This document shows positions 1 to 8,521 of a DNA stretch of 64,000 nucleotides, one piece after another. How positions within the stretch are numbered: the first letter of the stretch is position 1; each line of letters opens with the position of its first letter. Source of the DNA: Lachnospiraceae bacterium (GTDB lineage Bacteria; Bacillota; Clostridia; Lachnospirales; Lachnospiraceae); contig JAETQI010000016.1 in NCBI GenBank assembly GCA_021770755.1, positions 1 through 64,000 on the forward strand. Direction: 5' to 3'. The translations under genes and the position numbers were made by a program. A model generated the notes under the pieces. It ran no database searches, was not told the origin of the DNA, and saw only the letters and a program-made list of their open reading frames with translations.

Positions 1-168
1 TATCAATTTAACAATTATATATTCAGAAAGAAAATATTTTCAATAAGATAACTCTATTTTACCATTGTGGATAACTTTTCCCTTTTAGTTATGCAATTAC
101 CTATGATGTATTTATTATAATATATTTCATTCAAAATGTCAATTATTTCATACATGCAATTTTGCAAA

Positions 169-507
169 TCATTCAATCCTCTTAATAATTTGAATTGCAA
201 TAATCTCAATCAATATCATAGTATCGTAAAGCCATTGAATAGTATTTGAATAAAATAAATAGTTCAATTCAAATGGAAACGTTTGGGAACCAACAGTTTT
301 GGCTATCACGTTTGCTATAATCAGAAAATATGTAAATGAAATAACACTGGACTTTCCTATGATTTTCCAGCCCCGCTCGTCTCGATTTCTTCTCTGAACA
401 AGTATAACAATAAAAATGATTGTAAGCGGAAGACCTGCCCATGCTCCAACGACTAAAGTCTCTTTTTCGTTAAAAAAGTTCCAAATAAATTCCTGAAATG
501 GATTCAT
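169..507 (-). CDS. small three-helix membrane protein, unknown function
   Basis: The 112-residue product has three hydrophobic segments (about residues 22-38, 52-70 and 92-108) separated by a basic stretch QRRNRDERG, so it should be an inner-membrane protein. I do not recognise the family with certainty. Its start codon overlaps the stop of the upstream XRE gene by one base (TAATG) and an AGGAGG lies five bases before it, so the two are translated as a coupled pair. XRE regulators of this short type often sit with a small membrane protein; a role in sensing or in a transport function is only a guess. The lower end of the window is AT-rich and holds no other gene. Confidence 0.7.
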   Translation of the reverse strand: MNPFQEFIWNFFNEKETLVVGAWAGLPLTIIFIVILVQRRNRDERGWKIIGKSSVISFTYFLIIANVIAKTVGSQTFPFELNYLFYSNTIQWLYDTMILIEIIAIQIIKRIE

Positions 508-749
508 TAGAGTACCTCCTCAAAATCAAATAATTCTTCAATCGAAACACCAAATACTTTTGCTATGCTATATGCAAGTAACATGGAGGGATTATAACGA
601 TTTCGTTCAAGCTGCATAATCGTTTGTCTTGAAACACCCACCAGATCGGCAAGCTCTTGCTGTGTCATTCTTTTTGTGGCACGGTAAATATGAATTTTGC
701 TGAAAAACTGGTATTTGCTCTTGTTGGCCACTGACTCACCGCCTTTCAT
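507..749 (-). CDS. short XRE-family (Cro/CI-type) transcriptional regulator
   Basis: The 80-residue protein is almost entirely one helix-turn-helix domain (about residues 20-75). It carries the motif MTQQELADLVGVSRQTIMQLERNRYNPS and ends with the FGVSIEELFDF helix typical of the YgzD-like one-domain regulators. It should bind DNA as a dimer and probably controls its own operon with the membrane protein that follows. The true start could be a few codons inside (at the Val or Lys near residue 6-10), because the first residues are not conserved in this family. The promoter must lie in the AT-rich region at about 750-828. Confidence 0.85.
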   Translation of the reverse strand: MKGGESVANKSKYQFFSKIHIYRATKRMTQQELADLVGVSRQTIMQLERNRYNPSMLLAYSIAKVFGVSIEELFDFEEVL

Positions 750-828
750 TGTTTTTTTCCTTTTCTCATGCGGCTATGAGTATAACATATTTCATACATT
801 TTGTAAAATAAAAATATAATGCTGACTA

Positions 829-1051
829 TTGACATACGGGGCAAGATCGCATGGAAAGTATCCCATAGACATTTATGGGAAGGGGATTCTGCGGTTCTGT
901 ACTTATGTGATTCCATATACATTGATTCAATCTTATCCCTTGCAGTTTCTGCTGGGCAAAACACGCTCTAGCATTCTACCCTCTTGGAATTATTGTGTTT
1001 TTGTTTATCTGCTATTTCATATGGCGGTTCGGAGTAAAACATCATAAATCA
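829..1051 (+). pseudogene. ABC-2 type permease remnant (C-terminal end, frameshifted)
   Basis: Read in frame from 829, the sequence gives a stretch with YGKYPIDIYGKGILRFCTYV and IPYTLIQSYPLQFLLGKT. It continues after a +1 shift near 973 as FYPLGIIVFLFICYFIWRFG and then VKHHKS. This resembles the C-terminus of DUF990-type ABC-2 permeases, where the last transmembrane helix ends in a short basic tail. A stop lies immediately upstream (823-825), so the rest of the gene is gone. The usual partner ATPase and second permease are absent here. The remnant sits directly before the ribosome site of the next, chimeric gene, which suggests one deletion-prone spot. Confidence 0.6.
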
Positions 1052-1125
1052 ATTTGCTGTCCGGATCAATTTTTCTGTCACACGGGCACAAAAACGCAGT
1101 CTAATAAGATAAGGAGGTAAAAACG

Positions 1126-1821
1126 ATGGATAAAAAAACGAATGAAAAATTGCAGGCTTTAGTCGCCCAGGCGACGGCAGGGGATAAGAAAGCCCTGGAA
1201 ACACTTGTCGCAGGTGTGCAGGACATTGTATTTAACCTGTCCCTGCGAATGCTCGGCACTTTTGCGGACGCGGAGGACGGCAGGTTTGACAGCAGTATCG
1301 TGCATAACGATCCGAAGGATCTCACGTTCAGGCTGGTGCGCGACACCCGTTTCAGCCATGACAAATCGCCGTATAATCCCGCATTCCGCGCCCACATTTC
1401 CTCGAAAGGGAAACTGCCCGTCCCTGTCGGCTATTATCTGATGATCAGGCCCGGCGGCCAGTCCTTTTTGGGCGGCGGTCTGTTTGCGGACATGTTCAGG
1501 GACGCCACGACGATGGTGCGGGACTATATTTCCCACAATGGCAGGGCGTGGGAAGCGGTCATACATGATCCCGCGTTTGAGAAACATTTCACGGTAAAGG
1601 GAACAGCGCTGAAAAACGTTCCTGCGGGATATGAGAAGGATCACCCGCAGGCGGAGTACCTGAAATATAAGAGCTGGTATCTGGAGTATCCGCTGGGCGA
1701 TGATGAGCTGGGCGATGCGGAGGCGTTTCTTGCCAGGGCAGCGGAGCTTTTTCGGATCATGAAGCCGTTTAACGATTACCTGAACAGTGCGCTTTCGGGA
1801 TTTCAGATGCCGGAGCGGTAA
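1126..1821 (+). CDS. chimera: ECF sigma factor N-terminus fused to DUF2461 domain
   Basis: The 231-residue ORF joins two unrelated pieces. Residues 1-51 are the start of an ECF sigma factor (LVAGVQDIVFNLSLRMLGTF followed by ADAED, which is sigma region 2). From about residue 54 the protein is a DUF2461 family member with VHNDPKDLTFRLVRDTRFSH, SPYNPAFRAHISSKGK, GGGLFADMF and a C-terminal helical part. A normal DUF2461 protein has its own N-terminal segment, which is missing. The start has a perfect AGGAGG taken from the sigma gene. The junction therefore looks like an in-frame deletion that removed the rest of the sigma gene and the DUF2461 start. The product may be made, but neither parent function is likely to be complete. 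Confidence 0.8.
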   Translation: MDKKTNEKLQALVAQATAGDKKALETLVAGVQDIVFNLSLRMLGTFADAEDGRFDSSIVHNDPKDLTFRLVRDTRFSHDKSPYNPAFRAHISSKGKLPVPVGYYLMIRPGGQSFLGGGLFADMFRDATTMVRDYISHNGRAWEAVIHDPAFEKHFTVKGTALKNVPAGYEKDHPQAEYLKYKSWYLEYPLGDDELGDAEAFLARAAELFRIMKPFNDYLNSALSGFQMPER

Positions 1822-1919
1822 GGATTTTTGATTTCAAGCCGGACTCTACTGTCATTCGGTTGCTTTTGGCAGGTACGGATAGTAAAATAAATTCCGAAGG
1901 ACAGAGGAGGTAGAAGGTT

Positions 1920-2666
1920 ATGTATGAGATTGACAAACAAAAGTTTGGTATGTTTATCGCGTCACTTCGCAGGGAAAAGGGGCTTACACAGAAGGAACTG
2001 GCGCGGCAGCTTTTCATTTCTGACAAGGCTGTCAGCAAGTGGGAGACGGGCGTCAGTATCCCTGATACAGCCCTGTTAATCCCGATCGCGGAGCTGTTTG
2101 GCGTCACCGTGACGGAACTTTTGATGTGTCGGCGCATGGAACAGGAAATGGACGCAGAGCTGATGGAGAGCGTGGTAAAGACAGCGGTCTCCTACCCTGC
2201 GCCAAAACCGGTGAGGGCGTATCAGGTAAAAAACAAATGGGGAAAGCTTTATGTCATTTCCCTGATCGTTTCCTGCATCGAGTTTCTGATCAGCCTGATG
2301 GGCGGGTACGTGACGACAGGGCTGATCGTGATCACGGGCTTAAGCATGGCATTTGGCGGATATTATTGTTTTCTGGCGGTCATGAAGCTGCCGCCGTACT
2401 ATGACGAAAACCGCATCAGTGTCTATTGTGATATGGGTTTTGAGATGAGTTTTCCCGGTCTGGCATTCAATAACAACAACTGGCAGCACATTCTGAATGC
2501 GGGACGCATCTGGGCGATCCTCTCCATGACAGTCTATCCGGTGGTCAATGCACTGCTGGTGTCCTGTTTACAGGACATGTGGTTTCTGGAGCTGATCCTT
2601 GTGCTGCCGGCTGCGCTGGGCGGCATATTTATTCCGGTCTATGTCGTGGGGAAGAAGTATGAGTGA
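1920..2666 (+). CDS. XRE-family regulator with C-terminal membrane domain
   Basis: Residues 6-65 form an XRE helix-turn-helix (GLTQKELARQLFISDKAVSK, WETGVSIPD). After a linker, four hydrophobic segments follow (about residues 108-125, 130-150, 190-210, 215-240), so the DNA-binding domain is tethered to the membrane. Proteins of this build are common in Clostridia and are usually thought to sense envelope or transport state, but no ligand is known. The start is set by AGGAGG about seven bases upstream. The gene end overlaps the end of a converging truncated gene by 38 bases. Confidence 0.85.
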   Translation: MYEIDKQKFGMFIASLRREKGLTQKELARQLFISDKAVSKWETGVSIPDTALLIPIAELFGVTVTELLMCRRMEQEMDAELMESVVKTAVSYPAPKPVRAYQVKNKWGKLYVISLIVSCIEFLISLMGGYVTTGLIVITGLSMAFGGYYCFLAVMKLPPYYDENRISVYCDMGFEMSFPGLAFNNNNWQHILNAGRIWAILSMTVYPVVNALLVSCLQDMWFLELILVLPAALGGIFIPVYVVGKKYE

Positions 2667-2880
2667 CGGCGATCCGCTCCTCGATCCGCTCCAGCCATGT
2701 CATTCCCGCACCGGTTACCTGGATCCTTCCCGCTTTCGGTGTTTCCCAGTAGTTTGCCTCGCCGTCCGTCAGGCGGATCAGGCAGGCAATGCCGTGAAAT
2801 ACCGCATCGTCGATCCGTATCTGATAATAGGGATAGTGCTGAAATCCCCAGCCATCTCTGTTCAGTCTCTTGTGCTTCAT
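2629..2880 (-). pseudogene. DUF402-like protein, C-terminally truncated
   Basis: The translated part contains RDGWGFQHYPYYQIRIDDAV, YWETPKAGRIQVTGAGMTWL and a preceding LIRLTDGEANYW, a pattern I associate with DUF402-type proteins in Firmicutes that are normally longer (150 residues or more). Here similarity stops at about residue 70 and the last 15-20 residues come from antisense sequence of the neighbouring XRE-membrane gene, so the 3' half has been lost. I place the start at 2880 because AGAGGA lies nine bases upstream; an ATG at 2904 is the alternative. It follows the HD-GYP gene closely and may be the distal end of that operon. Its exact family is moderately certain. Confidence 0.55.
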
Positions 2881-2905
2881 AACGGTTGTTCCTCTCTTTT
2901 TCATT

Positions 2906-4381
2906 TTATCCTGCGATGCAATCCTGCGCGAGCGCCTCTGACAGCCATTCCACGAGCCGCAGCTCCACTTTTCCTTCTTCTGCCATACTTCTTAGGATAC
3001 CGAACGCCTTCTCCTTTGGCATCGGTTTCTTATAGGGACGGTCGGATGCTGTCAGGGCATCGTAGATGTCTACAACGGTCAGGATCCGCGTCTCCAGATC
3101 GAGTTCATCTGCGGTCAGATGTTTTGGATAGCCGGTACCGTTCAGAAACTCATGGTGTGACGCTGCCCATTTTGGCACCATCGCATAATTTTGGTTGAAA
3201 CGTACTTTGTCAAGAATCTTTTCCGTCATTACCACATGATTTTCCATCGCTTCGCGATCTTTCTCGGTGAGTGTTCCCCGCCGGATGCTCAGACATTCTG
3301 TCTCGTGTCCGGTCAGGTACGGGATCACCGTGCCATTTTCGTCAACATGCTGTTTCGATGCGATACGGTGAACCCGCTCATAATTGTCATCATTCAGAAA
3401 GCCCATGGAATCGACCTCATGGATAAATGTTAGATCCGATGCCAGCTCTGCAATGGTCTCCGTGTACGTTTCCTCTGTGATCCTGCCCCGCAGCATGTCG
3501 ATCTCATAAAGCGCTTTCAGCAGTTCAAACCGGGCGTCCACGCCTGAAAGTTCACTGTCAAGGCGTGTTGCGCGGTTCATCACATTCAGTGGAACGATCA
3601 TCTTTCCGATGTCGTGAAGCAGCGCCGCAAGCTGCAGTTTCTCCTTCCGTTCACTGTCAAACGTCTCCTCGCAGATCCCTTTCTCATGCATTTTGGTAAT
3701 ATGGTCCGCAAGCAGCGCGGCATATTTCTCCACATTCCTGGTGTGTGACGCATTGTAGGGCGTGCGCTCGTCAAGGGCTGTCGTAAGTGCCTCCACAAAC
3801 GAATAAAGCTGTGCCTTGAGCGCTTCCACATAATTCAGGTTGCTAAGCTCGATGGCAGCTATCGAGCCCAAAGACCGGATAATGATATCGTACTGTTCAT
3901 CGAACGGGATGACATTTCCCTCGTCATCCATCGCATTGATCAACTGCAAAACCCCGATCAGCTCATTTTCGCTGTTCTCAAGCGGTATGACAAGCTGGGA
4001 TCTTGTATGATAGCCGGTGATGGCATCATACTGCCGCGGTCCGGAAAAATCAAAACGGTCGCTATTGTAGACATCGGGAATATTGACGACTTCCCGATGG
4101 ATCGCCGTGTACGCGCACACATTTTCTTCTTTCATCGGAACCGGCGGAATGTCGTCGATCAGCTCTCCGTCCACGCCGCGGCTCACGCCCATGGAGATTG
4201 TTTTCATGATCTTAAACAGGAGTTTGTTGTCCTCGTACAGATACAGTGTGCTCGCGTCGCAGTTTGTAATACGCATGCCGTTTTCCAAAATGGACGTCAG
4301 CAGGTGGTTCTGATTTTTCTCCGTGGACAACGCGATCCCGATATTAAGAATGTCTTTGAAATCCGAGTACTCTAAATGCAT
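2906..4381 (-). CDS. GAF + HD-GYP domain phosphodiesterase (c-di-GMP type)
   Basis: The 491-residue cytoplasmic protein has an N-terminal GAF domain (about 15-180) and an HD-GYP domain (about 190-475). Catalytic features are present: SHTRNV at 212-217, LLHDIGK at 254-260 (metal-binding HD), N-H at 381-382, HH at 409-410 and NGTGYP at 414-419, then VVDIYDALTASDRPY. About 110 residues are inserted between the HD and the later motifs. HD-GYP proteins hydrolyse cyclic di-GMP; GAF domains bind small ligands, including cyclic nucleotides. The start is at 4381, where AAGGAGG lies six bases upstream, rather than at the longer in-frame ATG. It is 11 bases behind the isomerase gene in the cyclase operon, so the cyclase product may be the GAF ligand; that link is inference. 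Confidence 0.9.
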   Translation of the reverse strand: MHLEYSDFKDILNIGIALSTEKNQNHLLTSILENGMRITNCDASTLYLYEDNKLLFKIMKTISMGVSRGVDGELIDDIPPVPMKEENVCAYTAIHREVVNIPDVYNSDRFDFSGPRQYDAITGYHTRSQLVIPLENSENELIGVLQLINAMDDEGNVIPFDEQYDIIIRSLGSIAAIELSNLNYVEALKAQLYSFVEALTTALDERTPYNASHTRNVEKYAALLADHITKMHEKGICEETFDSERKEKLQLAALLHDIGKMIVPLNVMNRATRLDSELSGVDARFELLKALYEIDMLRGRITEETYTETIAELASDLTFIHEVDSMGFLNDDNYERVHRIASKQHVDENGTVIPYLTGHETECLSIRRGTLTEKDREAMENHVVMTEKILDKVRFNQNYAMVPKWAASHHEFLNGTGYPKHLTADELDLETRILTVVDIYDALTASDRPYKKPMPKEKAFGILRSMAEEGKVELRLVEWLSEALAQDCIAG

Positions 4382-4392
4382 CGTTTGCCTCC

Positions 4393-5196
4393 TTATTCGT
4401 GTTCTTTTCCGCACAAAGGATAAATACCGTTCCTGCGCATGAATTCCAGTGACTTTTTCTGGGCTTCATATCCGCTGACCTCCACGAGCACAGTCGCGGT
4501 AATGTCATAAGCGTCCATCAGCTCCTGATAATGCCGCCAGTCGATCCGGCCTGTGCCGACCGGGCGGTGAAGGTCATTTTCCAGATCGTTGTCATTGATA
4601 TGCATATGCCGTGTCCAGGGCGCGAGTGCCCTGATCCATTCTTCCTGCGCACAGCCTGTCAGCGCCGCGTGGGCATAATCCAGACAGATCCCGAATCCCG
4701 CAGTGCGCTCCGCCATCTGCTGTGCCAACTCTGCCAGCACGTCCGGCGCTTCATCAAACATGTTTTCCATAAAAATCTGCTGCCCGGGGTATTCCTCCGC
4801 TAATTTTGCGAAAAATGCCAGATTCATCTCGAGCCATTGTTTCAGATAATGGGCGACGCGAAAACCTGCCAGCCGTCCTGTATGGAAAATCACGCCCCGG
4901 ACGCCCATGCGCTTTGCGATTTCCATCGTCTGGTGTACGCGCAGTTCGGACACCTGACGGATCAGCGGGTCACTGCTGTGCACGGTCACATCCAGAAACG
5001 CCCCGTGCAGGGTATCCTCCGAAAAGTCCGTGCGGTATTTCGCATAATACTGTATGATCTTCTCCTGCTCCTTGGGGGCATCCAGTATTCCTGGCAGGAA
5101 AAAGTCGTTGTATTCAAACGCGCAGCCGTACTCCGCCGCAAGTTCTAATGACCGTTCCATATTCCCGTACTCCGGGATCAGATATATTTGCTTCAT
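4393..5196 (-). CDS. sugar-phosphate isomerase/epimerase-like TIM-barrel protein
   Basis: The 267-residue protein belongs to the AP-endonuclease-2/xylose-isomerase-like TIM-barrel family. Recognisable parts are FEYNDFFLPG near the start, RMGVRGVIFHTGR, FMENMFDE, GICLDYAHAAL and HMHINDNDLENDLHRPVGTG, where Glu, Asp and His residues usually hold a divalent metal. Members isomerise or epimerise sugars or act as inositol-pathway enzymes; the substrate here is unknown. The start at 5196 has GAGGG six bases upstream; the ATG at 5214 has poor spacing. It sits between the cyclase and HD-GYP genes, an unusual place for a metabolic enzyme. Confidence 0.8.
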   Translation of the reverse strand: MKQIYLIPEYGNMERSLELAAEYGCAFEYNDFFLPGILDAPKEQEKIIQYYAKYRTDFSEDTLHGAFLDVTVHSSDPLIRQVSELRVHQTMEIAKRMGVRGVIFHTGRLAGFRVAHYLKQWLEMNLAFFAKLAEEYPGQQIFMENMFDEAPDVLAELAQQMAERTAGFGICLDYAHAALTGCAQEEWIRALAPWTRHMHINDNDLENDLHRPVGTGRIDWRHYQELMDAYDITATVLVEVSGYEAQKKSLEFMRRNGIYPLCGKEHE

Positions 5197-5210
5197 ATTA
5201 TGCCCTCTTC

Positions 5211-7034
5211 TCATCCTCTCGCCACATCATCCAACTGATAGACAAATACGCCGTTGCTTTTTCCCTTTAGCGGGATCTCACCGATCGGAGTGACCTGCAC
5301 GCGGTCTTTTACCGCAGCGTATACTTCGCTGCTGATCAGGATCTGTCCCCGCTTCGCATTGCTCTCAAGGCGGGCTGCCGTATTGACGGTATCCCCGATT
5401 GCCGTGTAGTCCATCCGGAAATCGCAGCCGATATTTCCGACCACGGCATTGCCGCAGTTTACACCGATTCCGAACGCAACGCTCTTCCCGAAGCGTTTCT
5501 CGAATTTTTCCGCGATCGCGTCTGCGCCCATCTTCATATCCCATGCTGTACAGACGGCACGGAAGATATAGTCGTCGAGGTCAAACGGCGCATTAAAGAC
5601 CGCCATCGTCGCATCCCCCACAAACTTGTCCAGCGTCCCGCCATTATCAAAAATGGATCTGGTCGTGAGGCTTAGATACTCGTTGAGGATTTCAACGACC
5701 TCCTCCGGCGCCAGGCTTTCCGACATTGTCGTAAACCCGCGGATATCCACAAAAAGCACGGCAATATGGCGGTTTTCCCCGCCGAGAACCAGCTCAAAAT
5801 CCTTGTCCCGGCTGATCTTGTCGACGACCTGCGGCGCGACATACTGCCGGAACACATTGAGTACGCGCCGTCTGCGCAGAAGCTCCACCAGATACCCGTG
5901 CACGATCTGCGCCAGATAGATCGCGGACACGGACAGCGGGAGCAGTATCACCGGCGCTATGATTCCCCGCTGATAGAGCAGCCGGGAACCAAAGACGGAC
6001 AAGGCAGCCAGAACCAGCGGCAGAAGCGTGGCGGGCAGGATCTTTAGCTCCCGCGACGGCAGGAATGCCGCAAGAAAGTACAGGCCGCATAGAATCCCCG
6101 CCGCCACACCGTAGAATATCGGCGGGACAGGAAGCTGTGTCTTTTTCTCTAATAATGCCTCGATAATATTGGCATGGATCTCAACGCCATACATCTGGCT
6201 GTTGTGCGCGATTGCAGGAGTGTAGGCATCCTGCATACCTACGGCGTAAGCTCCGACAAGCACGATGGCATCCCGAAACAGCGTCGCATCCACGGTGCCG
6301 TCCAGCACATCCGCCATGGAAACCACACTGTAGCCGCCTGGCTTGCCGGAATACGTAAAATAATACCGATTGTTCCCGCCGTAAGTTGCGGGTAAGACAG
6401 CCTCTTTCCCGCGGCTCTCCTGATAGCTTTTATAGATCTGCGCAGAAAAGCTGTATACCCGCTCTCCCTCATGGTCGAGATAAGCCATTGCCTGGCGCAC
6501 ATACCCGTCTGCATCCACCATGGTATTTACAAATCCGCAGGTCACATGCTGCCGGAGCACCGGATACGGTTCAAGCGTATGATCGACATGGTAGGGGTTG
6601 TAGACCACATTGCCGGTTTCGTCCGTTTCCGGCTGTTCCTTAAAAGAAAAGCCTGCCGCTGCCACCACATTTCCGGCTTCCGCACAGGCTCTGGCAAAGT
6701 GCCCGTCCGCCTCCGCCGCAGTCTGCTCACTGTAAATAACGTCCAGACCGATCACGGCAGGGCCTCCTGATTTGTCCGCGCTTAGGATCTCGATCAGCTT
6801 CGCCGGAATATCCCGGCTCCAGGTATTGACCGGACCGTATTGCTGCAGTGTCTTATCGTCGATCCCGATGATAAAGATCTTTTTATTTGTCACGGAACTT
6901 CGCTGATTCAGCCAGTCAGACACCTTCGCGTCCCAAAGGCCGGCGGCGCCGCAGAAATGAAACAAAGCTGACACCAATGTGACGATCACCGCGATCACCA
7001 TTACGCTCAATTTTTCTTTTTTCATCCTGATCAC
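5211..7034 (-). CDS. CHASE2-domain class III adenylate/guanylate cyclase
   Basis: The 607-residue protein starts with a transmembrane helix (about 10-30), then an extracytoplasmic CHASE2 sensor (about 35-300), three transmembrane helices (about 305-380) and a cytoplasmic class III cyclase domain (about 420-600). Metal-binding aspartates are D430 (LFVDIRGF) and D474 (FVGDATMA). K470 and T544 sit at the base-specifying positions, and N551 and R555 at the transition-state positions, so all catalytic groups appear present and ATP is the likely substrate (inference from K/T). The start is GTG at 7034, overlapping the stop of the FecR gene (GTGA); an ATG at 7025 is an alternative. Class III cyclases are rare in Clostridia, and CHASE2 next to FecR suggests the FecR lipoprotein feeds the sensor. 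Confidence 0.92.
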   Translation of the reverse strand: MIRMKKEKLSVMVIAVIVTLVSALFHFCGAAGLWDAKVSDWLNQRSSVTNKKIFIIGIDDKTLQQYGPVNTWSRDIPAKLIEILSADKSGGPAVIGLDVIYSEQTAAEADGHFARACAEAGNVVAAAGFSFKEQPETDETGNVVYNPYHVDHTLEPYPVLRQHVTCGFVNTMVDADGYVRQAMAYLDHEGERVYSFSAQIYKSYQESRGKEAVLPATYGGNNRYYFTYSGKPGGYSVVSMADVLDGTVDATLFRDAIVLVGAYAVGMQDAYTPAIAHNSQMYGVEIHANIIEALLEKKTQLPVPPIFYGVAAGILCGLYFLAAFLPSRELKILPATLLPLVLAALSVFGSRLLYQRGIIAPVILLPLSVSAIYLAQIVHGYLVELLRRRRVLNVFRQYVAPQVVDKISRDKDFELVLGGENRHIAVLFVDIRGFTTMSESLAPEEVVEILNEYLSLTTRSIFDNGGTLDKFVGDATMAVFNAPFDLDDYIFRAVCTAWDMKMGADAIAEKFEKRFGKSVAFGIGVNCGNAVVGNIGCDFRMDYTAIGDTVNTAARLESNAKRGQILISSEVYAAVKDRVQVTPIGEIPLKGKSNGVFVYQLDDVARG

Positions 7035-8503
7035 TTCCAGTATATTGTCAAGTCTTGGTTGATAGTGTCCGAGAAATCAAAATCCCATCCGCCCTGTACA
7101 TCCGGAGAAAGCTTCGGTTCTGCAGCATGATTTCCAGACGTCACTGTCTGTGTCCCGAATACGTTTCCCTGATATATGAATGTCACGGTATACGATGAAG
7201 TGTCATCTTCCGGGGGCTGTGATGATCCGCTGTCTCCCGGGGTTTCCGAGCCGCCGTTATTACCCGGGTTTTCTGAGCTGCTGCTGTCTCCCGGATTTTC
7301 CGAGCCGCTGTTATTACCTGGGTTTTCTGAGCTGCTGCTGTCTCCCGGGTTTTCCGAGTCGCCGTTATTACCTGGATTTTCCGAGCTGCTGTTATTTCCC
7401 GTGTTTTCCGAGCTGCTGTTATTTCCCGGGGGTTCTGAGCTGCTGTTATTTCCCGTGTTTTCCGAGCTGCTGTTATTTCTGGGTGGATCCGTAATGCCGG
7501 GATTTTTCGGGATCACGGGATCCATGGGGAAAACCGTGCTGCCGGGATTCTCTGGTGTTACGTTATCCGTGGATGATAACAGGGCGCTGGTGTCCTCCGG
7601 TATCCTGTGATCTGCCGGGTTTTTGGGATCAGCGCTTTCTGCATTCCTGTTTTGTCCCGTGCTTTCGGATCTCCTGAAATCACCGCTTTTTTTCCTTTCG
7701 ATGTCCGTGCCGGGTTTCTTTCTGCCATTTGGCGAGCCGGGGCGCAGCTCCTGCCCGCTGGTTTCGGGCGCGCTGTCTTTTTCAGCGGTGATCTTTCCGG
7801 CATCCGCTTTCTGATCGATCCGTCCGCTCAACTGTGAAAGTACTTCGGGCGGAAGTTCACCGTAGTCAGTCTCCGCAGGCTCTCCCTGGTATTCTGTTCC
7901 CTTGGAATCGCTGCGGATCACGATCTCTTTTCCGCTCTCGACGATCACCTCATCCCCGTAGGTGCCATCTGCTGACAGCAGCTTCAACGACACGCTTCCT
8001 TCGAAAGTCGTTACTTTTGTATAGATATCCGCGTTTTTATCATGCGTCACTTCCACGCGGAAAATCGTTCCGCGCACTGCCATGACAGAATTCGGCGTCT
8101 GTACTTCATACAGGGAATCCTTGCTCAGCGGATTCTGGATCTCGTTTGTAATAGCGCCTGTTTCCAGGCTGATCGTCGTCCGCGAATCCTCCTTTGAGCC
8201 TTCAGCCTGGATCGAAAATACGGTATTCTCCTCCGCTGAGACATATTTATCATCGTCAAGTTTCAAACGCATCATGCTTTCCGCAGCCACCGTAACCCGG
8301 TCCTTTGCCTCGAGATAGAGATTTTCCACTGCGTTGATCACGCCGCTCTCCTGACGCTCGATCTGCGCTGTTCCTTTCAGGTTATAGATCTGCACGGAGC
8401 GAAAAGAATCTTTGCTGGCGCCGCAGCCTGCCAAAAGCACTGCCGCCGCTATTCCCGCCGCAAAACGCGCTGCTGCCTTTCTCACCGGTATTCGTCTCTG
8501 CAT
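7031..8503 (-). CDS. FecR-domain lipoprotein with repeat linker and B-repeat-like C-terminus
   Basis: The 490-residue protein has a lipoprotein signal with lipobox LLAGC (Cys27), a FecR domain (about 35-200, with SVMAVRGTIFRVEV), and a low-complexity hydrophilic region. That is followed by tandem NSSSENPGN-type repeats (about 330-430) and a final module YTVTFIYQGNVFGTQTV that resembles the InlB/Listeria-Bacteroides repeat. It should be anchored to the outside of the membrane and reach through the wall. FecR domains elsewhere bind peptidoglycan-side or partner proteins, and FecR-CHASE2 gene pairs are known from other phyla. The stop overlaps the start of the CHASE2 cyclase, so the two are co-translated. 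The repeat number probably varies between strains. Confidence 0.88.
   Translation of the reverse strand: MQRRIPVRKAAARFAAGIAAAVLLAGCGASKDSFRSVQIYNLKGTAQIERQESGVINAVENLYLEAKDRVTVAAESMMRLKLDDDKYVSAEENTVFSIQAEGSKEDSRTTISLETGAITNEIQNPLSKDSLYEVQTPNSVMAVRGTIFRVEVTHDKNADIYTKVTTFEGSVSLKLLSADGTYGDEVIVESGKEIVIRSDSKGTEYQGEPAETDYGELPPEVLSQLSGRIDQKADAGKITAEKDSAPETSGQELRPGSPNGRKKPGTDIERKKSGDFRRSESTGQNRNAESADPKNPADHRIPEDTSALLSSTDNVTPENPGSTVFPMDPVIPKNPGITDPPRNNSSSENTGNNSSSEPPGNNSSSENTGNNSSSENPGNNGDSENPGDSSSSENPGNNSGSENPGDSSSSENPGNNGGSETPGDSGSSQPPEDDTSSYTVTFIYQGNVFGTQTVTSGNHAAEPKLSPDVQGGWDFDFSDTINQDLTIYWK
7225..7480 (-). repeat. in-frame tandem repeat within FecR lipoprotein gene
   Basis: Between about 7225 and 7480, a 27-base unit coding for nine residues (roughly SSSENPGNN with S/G/D exchanges) is repeated about nine times, sometimes in 54-base double units. 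The unit keeps the reading frame. It makes a flexible Ser/Asn/Pro-rich spacer between the FecR domain and the C-terminal module. The regular coding phase and the absence of constant spacer lengths with variable sequence rule out a CRISPR array. Confidence 0.85.
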
Positions 8504-8521
8504 ATAATCCTCCTCGCATCC

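Noticed and set aside
2599-3198. 199-codon plus-strand ORF
   Set aside because: Overlaps two real genes on the other strand and has no protein-like pattern.
7176-7610. Long plus-strand ORFs with Pro/Leu/Cys-rich repeats opposite the FecR gene
   Set aside because: They are the antisense reading of the tandem repeat; no ribosome site and odd composition.
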